Positions 14,047 to 20,383 of a DNA stretch of 22,331 bases are shown here, one piece after another; the first letter of the stretch is position 1; the number at the start of each line of letters is the position of its first letter. The translations under genes and the position numbers were made by a program. This DNA comes from an uncultured Verrucomicrobia subdivision 3 bacterium (GTDB lineage Bacteria; Verrucomicrobiota; Verrucomicrobiae; Limisphaerales; UBA11358), in NCBI GenBank assembly GCA_903847285.1, contig CAINDH010000303.1:1-22331 (forward strand). Reading direction: 5' to 3'. The notes under the pieces were generated by a model, which saw nothing but the letters and a program-made list of their open reading frames with translations, was not told the DNA's origin and did no database searches.

Positions 14047-15876
14047 ATGAGCAACCCGAACGAAAACATTCCTGCCGCGCCCGTAGTCCCCGTCGTCCCG
14101 CCGGCGCCTTCTGATTTTATCCGCGACATCGTGGCAACCCACGTCGCCGAGGGAAAGTATCCAAAAATTCATACGCGCTTTCCGCCGGAGCCGAACGGCT
14201 ATTTGCACATCGGTCACGCCAAGAGCATTTGTCTGAATTTCGGCATCGCGCGCGAGTTTGGCGGCATCTGCAATCTGCGCATGGACGACACCAATCCAAC
14301 CAAGGAAGACATTGAATACGTCGAGTCCATCCAGGCGGACGTAAACTGGCTCCTAGGCGGCTGGGCGGAAGACCGTCTCGGCCTCAAGCACGCGGGCAAA
14401 GCGCCGGAAACAAAGACTGTCGATGGTAAAAAAGATTACCTCCAGCCGCCGGTGTTTGGCACTTCCGAGGCGGAACGCAAATACTCTGATGTGAAGTTGG
14501 AACCGTTCTACGCCAGCGATTACTTCGACCAGATTTACGAATTTGCCGTGGCGCTCATCCAGCAGGGTAAAGCGTTCGTGTGCGATCTGACGCCGGATCA
14601 GACGGATGAATTCCGCCGCCTCGGCAAGGCATCGCCGTTCCGCGACCGTAGTGTGGCGGAGAATTTGGATTTGTTCACGCGCATGAAAGCCGGTGAGTTT
14701 CCCGATGGCACGCGCGTGCTCCGCGCTAAGATCATCGTGGACGCGCCGAACATCTGGCTGCGCGACCCGCTCATCTACCGTATCAAACACGCCGACCACC
14801 ATCAGACCGGCGCGAAATGGTGCCTCTATCCGATGTATGACTTCGCGCATTGCTTGAGCGATTATATCGAAGGCATTACGCACAGCATTTGCACGCTGGA
14901 ATTTGAAGTGCATCGTCCGCTTTACGATTGGATTTTGGAATCACTCGGTCTCGCGCGTCCGCTGCCGCATCAATACGAATTCGCCCGCCTCTCGCTCGGT
15001 TACACCGTGATGAGCAAGCGCAAGCTGATGCAACTCGTGGATGAAAATCTCGTCACCGGCTGGGATGATCCGCGGATGCCCACCATCTGCGGCATCCGTC
15101 GCCGGGGCGTAACCTCGGTCGCCCTCAGGGCGTTTGCTTACAACATCGGCATCACGAAATACAACGGCATCACGGATGTCAGCGTGTTGGAACATTCCAT
15201 CCGCGAAGACTTGAATAAACGCGCGCTCCGCCGCCTCGCCGTGCTGCGTCCGATCAAGGTCGTCATCACGAATTATCTCGAGGGCAAAGTGGAAGAACTC
15301 AACGCCATTAACAATCCGGAGAATCCCATTTGCGGCGGACGCAAGGTTCCTTTCAGCCGCGAACTCTACATCGAGCGCGACGACTTTCAGGAAATTCCGC
15401 CGCCGAAATTCTTCCGCCTGAAACCCGGCGGCGAAGTGCGTTTGAAATACGCCTACATCATCAAGTGTGAGGAAGTCGTGAAAGATGCCGCTGGAAATTT
15501 AATTGAACTGCGCTGCACCGCCGACCTCGACAGCAAGACTGGCGGAGCCACGAGCGGGCGCAAAGTGAAGGGCACCATCCATTGGGTCAGCGCCGCGCAC
15601 GCCGTGGATGCCGAAGTGCGCCTCTACGACCGCCTCTTCACCGTGGCCGAACCGGATGCCGATGGTGATTTTAAAAAACATCTCAACCCGCATTCGCTCG
15701 AAGTCATCACCGCGAAGTGTGAACCGAGTTTGAAAGACGCCTCGCCCGACGAGCGCTATCAGTTCGAGCGCCTCGCTTACTTTGCGGTGGATTACGATTC
15801 CAAGCCCGGCAAGCTCGTCTTCAACCGCACCATCACGTTGAAAGACGCGTGGGCGAAGGAAGCGCAGAAAAGCTAA
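14047..15876 (+). CDS. glnS: glutaminyl-tRNA synthetase
   Basis: A 609-residue class I synthetase charging tRNA-Gln. A Pro/Val-rich leader (8-21) precedes [17 protein letters not shown], then [17 protein letters not shown] (44-60) with the HIGH motif at 54-57. Further landmarks are [20 protein letters not shown], the KMSKS-equivalent VMSKRKL (MSKR 322-325), [17 protein letters not shown], and the C-terminal anticodon-binding barrels with [16 protein letters not shown]. Compared with E. coli GlnRS there are about 45 extra residues around 105-150 ([20 protein letters not shown] onward). The protein ends [18 protein letters not shown]. The DNA encoding that tail recurs 800 bp downstream; see the repeat entries. 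The next gene begins at the base after the TAA. Confidence 0.96.
   Translation: MSNPNENIPAAPVVPVVPPAPSDFIRDIVATHVAEGKYPKIHTRFPPEPNGYLHIGHAKSICLNFGIAREFGGICNLRMDDTNPTKEDIEYVESIQADVNWLLGGWAEDRLGLKHAGKAPETKTVDGKKDYLQPPVFGTSEAERKYSDVKLEPFYASDYFDQIYEFAVALIQQGKAFVCDLTPDQTDEFRRLGKASPFRDRSVAENLDLFTRMKAGEFPDGTRVLRAKIIVDAPNIWLRDPLIYRIKHADHHQTGAKWCLYPMYDFAHCLSDYIEGITHSICTLEFEVHRPLYDWILESLGLARPLPHQYEFARLSLGYTVMSKRKLMQLVDENLVTGWDDPRMPTICGIRRRGVTSVALRAFAYNIGITKYNGITDVSVLEHSIREDLNKRALRRLAVLRPIKVVITNYLEGKVEELNAINNPENPICGGRKVPFSRELYIERDDFQEIPPPKFFRLKPGGEVRLKYAYIIKCEEVVKDAAGNLIELRCTADLDSKTGGATSGRKVKGTIHWVSAAHAVDAEVRLYDRLFTVAEPDADGDFKKHLNPHSLEVITAKCEPSLKDASPDERYQFERLAYFAVDYDSKPGKLVFNRTITLKDAWAKEAQKS
15818..15869 (+). 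repeat. 52-bp direct repeat, copy 1 (end of glnS)
   Basis: The bases encoding the [17 protein letters not shown] tail of glnS, from TCTTCAACCGCACC to GAAGCGCAGAA, are identical at all 52 positions to 16618-16669. The two copies are offset by exactly 800 bp. Copy 1 lies inside the functional glnS frame. Confidence 0.95.
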
Positions 15877-16437
15877 ATGGCCACCAAGCCGCCAACGATT
15901 TATGTGATTGCCGGCTGCAATGGCGCGGGGAAAACCACGTTCGCCAAAGAGTTCCTGCCGACCGAGGTGAAGTGTCTGCGCTTCCTGAATGCCGATGAAA
16001 TCGCTCGCGGACTGTCACCGTTCAATCCCAGCGCCAGCGCTGTGCAAGCTGCGCGCTTGCTGCTGACGCAAATTGAAACAAGCCTTCGCCGCCGCGAAAC
16101 GTTTGCGTTGGAGAGCACGTTGAGCGGTAAGACTTACATCCGGTTGTTCCGCCGCGCCCGCGAACTTGGATACGAAATTGAATTGCACTACCTCTGGCTC
16201 GCCAAATCTTCACAGGCGGTTGACCGCGTCCGGCGTCGCGTGAGCATGGGTGGTCATCATGTTCCCGCAGGCGATGTCCGCCGCCGCTTCAAGCGCAGCC
16301 TCGAACACTTGCTTAATGATTATCTACCGCTCGCCGCTCGCTGGGCGTTTTGGGATGGTTGGGTTCTGCCGCCAAAACGTCTCGCCATTTCCGACACGCA
16401 TGATGTAGATTCCGTCCGAAAGCTGATTGGCAAATGA
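15877..16437 (+). CDS. zeta-toxin-like P-loop kinase
   Basis: A 186-residue P-loop protein of the zeta-toxin/AAA_33-like group (COG4185 type). The Walker A is AGCNGAGKTTFAKEF (12-26). FLNADEIARGL (36-46) supplies the catalytic Asp region, FALESTLSGKTYI (76-88) is the usual zeta-family strand-loop, and the Arg-rich VDRVRRRVSMGGHHVPAGDV (115-134) includes likely phosphate-binding arginines. Classical zeta toxins phosphorylate UDP-N-acetylglucosamine and block cell-wall synthesis; whether this shorter member does so is unknown. The ATG directly abuts the glnS TAA, and the stop overlaps the next start (ATGA). It lies inside the 800-bp unit bounded by direct repeats. A housekeeping kinase role is possible. 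Confidence 0.82.
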   Translation: MATKPPTIYVIAGCNGAGKTTFAKEFLPTEVKCLRFLNADEIARGLSPFNPSASAVQAARLLLTQIETSLRRRETFALESTLSGKTYIRLFRRARELGYEIELHYLWLAKSSQAVDRVRRRVSMGGHHVPAGDVRRRFKRSLEHLLNDYLPLAARWAFWDGWVLPPKRLAISDTHDVDSVRKLIGK

Positions 16438-16607
16438 AAACAAACGGACATTCCAAAACCAAAGCCGCGAAAGTCCCCGCCTTTGTCTTGCGCGCTGAAC
16501 GGGCCTTCCGCCGCGTAGCCGTTCAGGTTCGCGCCGAGCATACCAAACTTGACCTGCCGCTCATCGGCGGTGGTAAAAGCAAAGTGCGTTTGGTGCGCGC
16601 CCGTTAA
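16434..16607 (+). CDS. 57-residue basic protein coupled to the zeta-like kinase
   Basis: ATG 16434 overlaps the kinase stop (ATGA), opening 57 codons to TAA 16605-16607. The product is strongly basic: a Lys-rich N-terminus, a helix FVLRAERAFRRVAVQVRAEH (17-36), then LDLPLIGGGKSKVRLVRAR (39-57). The helix-then-GxxKxVR-strand layout recalls small proteins often found next to zeta-like ATPases, in which the end reads roughly G-x-P-[IV]-x-x-x-x-GK-V. An antitoxin or regulatory partner is plausible but unproven; canonical epsilon antitoxins are larger and lie upstream. Overlap with the kinase and position inside the repeat-bounded unit support a real gene. Confidence 0.6.
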   Translation: MKTNGHSKTKAAKVPAFVLRAERAFRRVAVQVRAEHTKLDLPLIGGGKSKVRLVRAR

Positions 16608-16610
16608 TTT

Positions 16611-16676
16611 ATGCGCTTCTTCAACCGCACCATCACGTTGAAAGACGCGTGGGCGAAGGAAGCGCAGAAGGGTTGA
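16611..16676 (+). pseudogene. remnant of the glnS 3' end
   Basis: An in-frame fragment beginning ATGCGCTTC at 16611 and reading [18 protein letters not shown] before TGA 16674-16676. Seventeen residues match the glnS C-terminus and the DNA is identical over 52 bp. It is too short to act alone and is best read as the displaced original end of glnS. Confidence 0.7.
16618..16669 (+). repeat. 52-bp direct repeat, copy 2
   Basis: A perfect copy of 15818-15869, in the same orientation. It follows the 57-residue gene by 10 bp and runs into GGGTTGACACGG, which completes a GlnRS-like ending. Confidence 0.95.
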
Positions 16677-16709
16677 CACGGATTCATATACTCGCTAACC
16701 ACTGTGGCC

Positions 16710-18155
16710 ATGAACTCATCAAAACATTCAAGGATGTTTTGTCCTATTTTCCCAATTGGGCTGGCGGTATTTGTCCTTTTTGGTTCCGCCTGTAAAAAAT
16801 CCACGCCAAAAAAAACAGCGACTGCCGATTCTCCAGCGTCAACTTTGTCACCAGTAGCCGCCCAGCAACAAGTTCTGGATTGGAACCTGGCCACGACGGT
16901 GAAAGTTTACGAGCAAGCCGGACACACCAGCCCCAAATGGGATGCGCCTGCCAAACGTGCGCTCACGGAATTCGCCCGGCGTAAGTCAAGGGTTCCGGGT
17001 GCAGAATCTGAAGTCGTCAGCACCAATGTAGCAGCAGCAGTGCGGGCGGGCTGCGATGATCCGTTGGTGAATTATATCTTCATCAAATTCGCCATGTCCC
17101 AAACTAACAGCAAGGAGGTGTTCACTGCGGCTTTCTATAAGATGGCTCTAGCGATGGAAGCCAGTTCATATCCCCCCATCCGTAAATTTTATGCCGGTTT
17201 CAGGACGGTTCAACAATACGGCTGGGCCAACAATTACCCAACAAACTGGCCTTCCGAGATGTCGAGTTTGAGTCACCGAACTACCGATTACCTCTCGACA
17301 GTTCTGGGTGACGCAGAAACTCCAGCCTCGGAAATTTATGATGCCTGCCATGACTATTTGAGCAACTGGGAAAAGGACAACGACACCTACACAAAGACTT
17401 GGGAAACCATGGAACCAATGGTCTTCAAATACTGGCCCACCGCTTCCAGCAGTTGGTTGTTAAAAGGCGAAGCCTATATCCGTATGGCATGGCAGGCTCG
17501 GACCGATGAAACAGCGAATAAAGTCACCAAAGAGGGATGGAAATTATTCAAGGAACGGTTGACGGTCGCTGAAAACGCACTCACTAACGCTTGGTCATTA
17601 AATCCAAGCGACCCGCAAATCGCTTACCAAATGATGTCAGTTGAACTGGGCCAAGGCCAAGGGCGCGCCCGGATGGAGCTGTGGTTCAGCCGAGCGATGG
17701 AATTAAACACAAACAATTACAATGCATGTTATGCAAAGATCAATTACTTGGCACCTAAATGGTATGGGTCTCATGAAAATATGATTCAATTTGGACGCGA
17801 ATGCGTTCAAAACAAAAAATGGGGAGGTCAAGTTCCGCTGATTCTGGTGGACGTCCATTATTGGATTCAAACTTGCACGGAGTGCCTAAGTGAGACTGAG
17901 CGTGCCGGATATTGGAAACGACCCGATGTATGGAATGATATTCAGGCCGCCTATGACCGCTTCTTCGAAGCAAGCCCTAGTGCCATCGGCTATTATCACA
18001 ACTATGCATTGTATGCCTACAAAGCCGAACAGTGTGAAAAGTTGAACGAATTGATTCCGAAGCTGGGACCAATCAATTACGAGTTTTTTGGTGGAAAAGG
18101 CGAATATGAAAAGATGATTCAACTCGCCAACGAACACTCCAAAAACCCCAAATAG
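16710..18155 (+). CDS. large helical lipoprotein, TPR-like, unrecognised
   Basis: A 481-residue protein counted from ATG 16710 (an in-frame GTG lies 6 bp upstream). The signal sequence PIFPIGLAVFVLFGSAC ends in a weak lipobox, predicting lipidation of the Cys near residue 28, followed by a Lys/Thr/Ser/Pro linker. The rest is rich in Trp, Tyr and Asn, with helix pairs such as SSSWLLKGEAYIRMAWQAR, ALTNAWSLNPSDPQIAYQMM and ELNTNNYNACYAKINYLAPK that look like tetratricopeptide-type repeats, suggesting protein-protein contact at the periplasmic face. No catalytic motif was found. Base composition is visibly less G+C-rich, and codon use differs from flanking genes, so foreign origin or relaxed selection is possible. 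It begins just after the repeat-bounded unit. Confidence 0.78.
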   Translation: MNSSKHSRMFCPIFPIGLAVFVLFGSACKKSTPKKTATADSPASTLSPVAAQQQVLDWNLATTVKVYEQAGHTSPKWDAPAKRALTEFARRKSRVPGAESEVVSTNVAAAVRAGCDDPLVNYIFIKFAMSQTNSKEVFTAAFYKMALAMEASSYPPIRKFYAGFRTVQQYGWANNYPTNWPSEMSSLSHRTTDYLSTVLGDAETPASEIYDACHDYLSNWEKDNDTYTKTWETMEPMVFKYWPTASSSWLLKGEAYIRMAWQARTDETANKVTKEGWKLFKERLTVAENALTNAWSLNPSDPQIAYQMMSVELGQGQGRARMELWFSRAMELNTNNYNACYAKINYLAPKWYGSHENMIQFGRECVQNKKWGGQVPLILVDVHYWIQTCTECLSETERAGYWKRPDVWNDIQAAYDRFFEASPSAIGYYHNYALYAYKAEQCEKLNELIPKLGPINYEFFGGKGEYEKMIQLANEHSKNPK

Positions 18156-18299
18156 TTCTCCGCATCTTGCCTGACGGCTCGTTCAAAATTTTGTGCCCGA
18201 CAGTTGACCGTGTTACCGGAGTCGCGCATCAATCAATCGTCCCCTTCACAAAATTTCCTTCGGGATTGAGGTCGCGGGTCAATCGCGTATGCTGCGAGC

Positions 18300-19436
18300 A
18301 TGATTCATGATGTTCAAGCCGTCGCGGCGGAAGTGATTCGCAAAACCGGCAAAGATAAACCGGCGGACGCCGCGTTGCGCGAGGTGCTCAAGCAGATCAA
18401 AGACATCGCGCCCTTCGACGCGACAGAGGTCGCCAAGACGGTTTTTCTGTATTACCGCTGGCACGTCTGGCTGCGCGAAGAGCGCGGCGTGGAAAACAAG
18501 ATGCGTCTCGCCATCCGGATGAACCAGCGCTTTCAGGCAAACTCCGCCAGCGTGCCGCTCGCTGAACTGCGCGCCAATGCCGTGCCCGCGTGGACAGCGG
18601 CGGAAATGGAAGTCACCGATGAATGGCTGCTCTCCTTGCAGCGCGAACCAAAATTGTGGCTGCGCGCCAAACGCGGCACAGGCGATGCCTTGGCAAAAAC
18701 TTTATTCGCGGCGGAAGTGAGTCCGTTGCTGCCGGAGGCGTTGCTGTATCGCGGCGATGAAGATTTATTTAAGACGCCGGAATTTCACGCGGGCGAATTT
18801 GAGATCCAGGACATCGCCTCGCAACTCGTCGGAATGCTCTGCGCGCCGCAGCCGGGCGAGGCGTGGTGGGACACCTGCGCGGGCGAGGGCGGAAAAACGC
18901 TGCACCTGTCTGACCTCATGCAGAACAAAGGAATGCTCTGGGCGAGCGACCGCGCCGAGTGGCGGCTGACCAAACTCAAACGCAGGGCAGGGCGGGCAAA
19001 AGTTTTTAATTATCGTTCCGCTTACTGGGACGGTGGCAAGAAGCTGCCCACGAAAACCAAGTTCGACGGCGTGCTCGTGGACGCACCCTGCAGCGGCATC
19101 GGAACGTGGCAGCGCAATCCGCAAGCGCGCTGGACGACGGAGCCGAACGATGTGCGTGAGTTATCGGTGATTCAAAAAAATCTGCTCGCGCACGTCGCGC
19201 CGAGCGTGAAGCCGGGTGGTAAATTGATTTTCTCGGTCTGCACGTTGACGCGCGCGGAGACGACCGAGGTGGTGGCCGATTTTAATTCCAGGTTCGCGGC
19301 GGAGTTTGAGCCGTTGATTTGGGATGCCATCAAGTTTCAGGAGCGCACCGTTGAGAACGTTTCGCAGGTGACCGTGTGGCCGCAGGATTTTACCGGCAAC
19401 GGAATGTTCATCGCGGGCTGGCGACGGAAGAAGTAA
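18300..19436 (+). CDS. RsmB/NOP-family RNA m5C methyltransferase
   Basis: A 378-residue SAM-dependent RNA methyltransferase. An N-terminal helical NusB-like or RsmB-like part (1-150) is followed by the Rossmann fold. Motif I is DTCAGEGGKTLHL (191-203), motif IV is DAPCSGIGTWQRNPQARW (261-278) with C264, and motif VI is FSVCTLTRAET (311-321) with C314. Two such cysteines, one nucleophile and one for product release, are standard for m5C RNA methyltransferases. The end NGMFIAGWRRKK is typical. Target (16S rRNA position 967 or another site) cannot be assigned. The gap upstream (18156-18299) contains only the inverted pair AAATTTTGTG/CACAAAATTT (18186-18195 and 18247-18256). The gene converges on the minus-strand PabI-like gene. 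Confidence 0.88.
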   Translation: MIHDVQAVAAEVIRKTGKDKPADAALREVLKQIKDIAPFDATEVAKTVFLYYRWHVWLREERGVENKMRLAIRMNQRFQANSASVPLAELRANAVPAWTAAEMEVTDEWLLSLQREPKLWLRAKRGTGDALAKTLFAAEVSPLLPEALLYRGDEDLFKTPEFHAGEFEIQDIASQLVGMLCAPQPGEAWWDTCAGEGGKTLHLSDLMQNKGMLWASDRAEWRLTKLKRRAGRAKVFNYRSAYWDGGKKLPTKTKFDGVLVDAPCSGIGTWQRNPQARWTTEPNDVRELSVIQKNLLAHVAPSVKPGGKLIFSVCTLTRAETTEVVADFNSRFAAEFEPLIWDAIKFQERTVENVSQVTVWPQDFTGNGMFIAGWRRKK

Positions 19437-19441
19437 TTAAG

Positions 19442-19495
19442 GTGGGACGGGTCGCGCTGCGACTCGTCGGCCAGCCGCAGCGCGGCTGGCCCCAC
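19442..19495. repeat. double hairpin between convergent genes; candidate bidirectional terminator
   Basis: GGCCAGCCGC (19469-19478) pairs perfectly with GCGGCTGGCC (19482-19491) across AGC. Just before it, ACGGGTCGC (19447-19455) pairs with GCGACTCGT (19459-19467) with a single G-T wobble. GTGG (19442-19445) and CCAC (19492-19495) can close both into one three-way structure. It exactly fills the 62-bp gap between two converging genes. No T runs flank it, so it may be a dispersed palindromic element that also stops transcription. Confidence 0.6.
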
Positions 19496-19498
19496 TGT

Positions 19499-20359
19499 TC
19501 AATTCGCCGATTCCAATATCTTCCCAAGAATTTTCTGCACGTCCTCGTTGTGCTGTGCCGACGCGATGCCGAAGGCGTGAACGATGTCCATGAGGAGCGC
19601 CGTGTTCTTGGAATTGAAGTCGTAAAACACCGTCTCCTTGGATTTCGCCACGGCGGATTTGCGCAGCGAGCCATCCATCGCGAGCACTTCATTCATCGGC
19701 AGGCAGACGTAAATCATCGCCTGATAGCCGACGGCGCGCTGTTTTTGTTTCAGTTGGATTTGCACCGAGCCGTGCGGCGTGGTTTTGGTGAATTGCGGCA
19801 GCTTTTGCACCGCGCTTTGAAAACCATCCGCCGTCTTGTTCGTGGAAACTTCCACCTCCACCGCGCGGCTTTCCTCAAACGTTCCCGTGGAATTCTTTTT
19901 CAATAACGCCACCTCACGCACCAGTTCGTTGGTGGAAAGCAATCCCAGCCGCACCGCTTCAAAAATAATTTTGGAAAGTTCGTGGCCGTATTTTGTCTCG
20001 CCCTTGCGCGTGAATTTGATTTGCGGAACCACGCTGATGTCCTTGGCGTCCGGCGTGTCGTAGCCAATCTGCCATTCCAGATAATGCCTCGCGCCGAGAG
20101 CGGTCTTGCTCGGCGCGATAGGAATGCCGAAGCCGTCCGCAGTTTTTTCCTTCACGCGCACCTTGCCGGTCACGTCGGTGAGCGGCAAGCGCACGCGGAC
20201 GAAATTCGTGCCGATGGTGATGGGGACTTGTTTGTAGGTGGGTTCCGCGGAGAAACTGGACCAGGCTGAATGCAATAGCGTAAGCGTGATTAGCAACGCC
20301 GCTTTCTCCCTCGCCCAGCGGGACCAGGCCGGGGTGAGGGAGGGCAGGGCGCCATTCAT
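19499..20359 (-). CDS. R.PabI-like protein with a signal peptide
   Basis: A 286-residue protein whose mature region resembles the R.PabI family (RE_R_Pab1), restriction enzymes acting as sequence-specific DNA adenine glycosylases. PabI active-site residues as I recall are R32, E63, Y68, H211 and D214. Here TGKVRVKEK supplies R68, LEWQIGYD gives E95 and Y100 with the same spacing of five, and ASAQHNEDV gives H270 and D273 with the same spacing of three. KQKQRAVGYQAMIYVCLP (205-222) forms the core strand pair. Unusually, the protein begins with a likely export signal: REK then AALLITLTLLHSAW, before SSFSAEP. No DNA methyltransferase is nearby. The M16 peptidase gene lies 24 bp upstream on the same strand. 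Family assignment is by motif spacing only. Confidence 0.62.
   Translation of the reverse strand: MNGALPSLTPAWSRWAREKAALLITLTLLHSAWSSFSAEPTYKQVPITIGTNFVRVRLPLTDVTGKVRVKEKTADGFGIPIAPSKTALGARHYLEWQIGYDTPDAKDISVVPQIKFTRKGETKYGHELSKIIFEAVRLGLLSTNELVREVALLKKNSTGTFEESRAVEVEVSTNKTADGFQSAVQKLPQFTKTTPHGSVQIQLKQKQRAVGYQAMIYVCLPMNEVLAMDGSLRKSAVAKSKETVFYDFNSKNTALLMDIVHAFGIASAQHNEDVQKILGKILESAN
20308..20340. repeat. palindromic element inside the PabI-like signal region
   Basis: CCCTCGCCC (20308-20316) and GGGTGAGGG (20332-20340) pair except for one mismatch, with a 15-nt loop. On the minus strand it reads CCCTCACCCCGGCCTGGTCC and onward, a text I associate with dispersed intergenic palindromes in several phyla. 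Here it encodes about residues 7-17 of the PabI-like protein, ahead of the hydrophobic signal core. Confidence 0.5.
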
Positions 20360-20383
20360 TTTAATAACGCGATTGTAATTTTA

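Larger units (their letters stand above)
15870..16669 (+). mobile_element. putative 800-bp islet inserted at the 3' end of glnS
   Basis: The unit holds a zeta-toxin-like kinase, a coupled 57-residue protein and one copy of the 52-bp glnS-terminal repeat. If the unit is removed by recombination between the repeats, glnS is rejoined to GGGTTGACACGG and ends AQKG instead of AQKS, a credible ancestral end. This layout resembles integration into the 3' end of a housekeeping gene with restoration of its reading frame. No integrase or transposase is present, so the mobilising agent, if any, is absent. The element status is inference from the repeat geometry. Confidence 0.45.
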
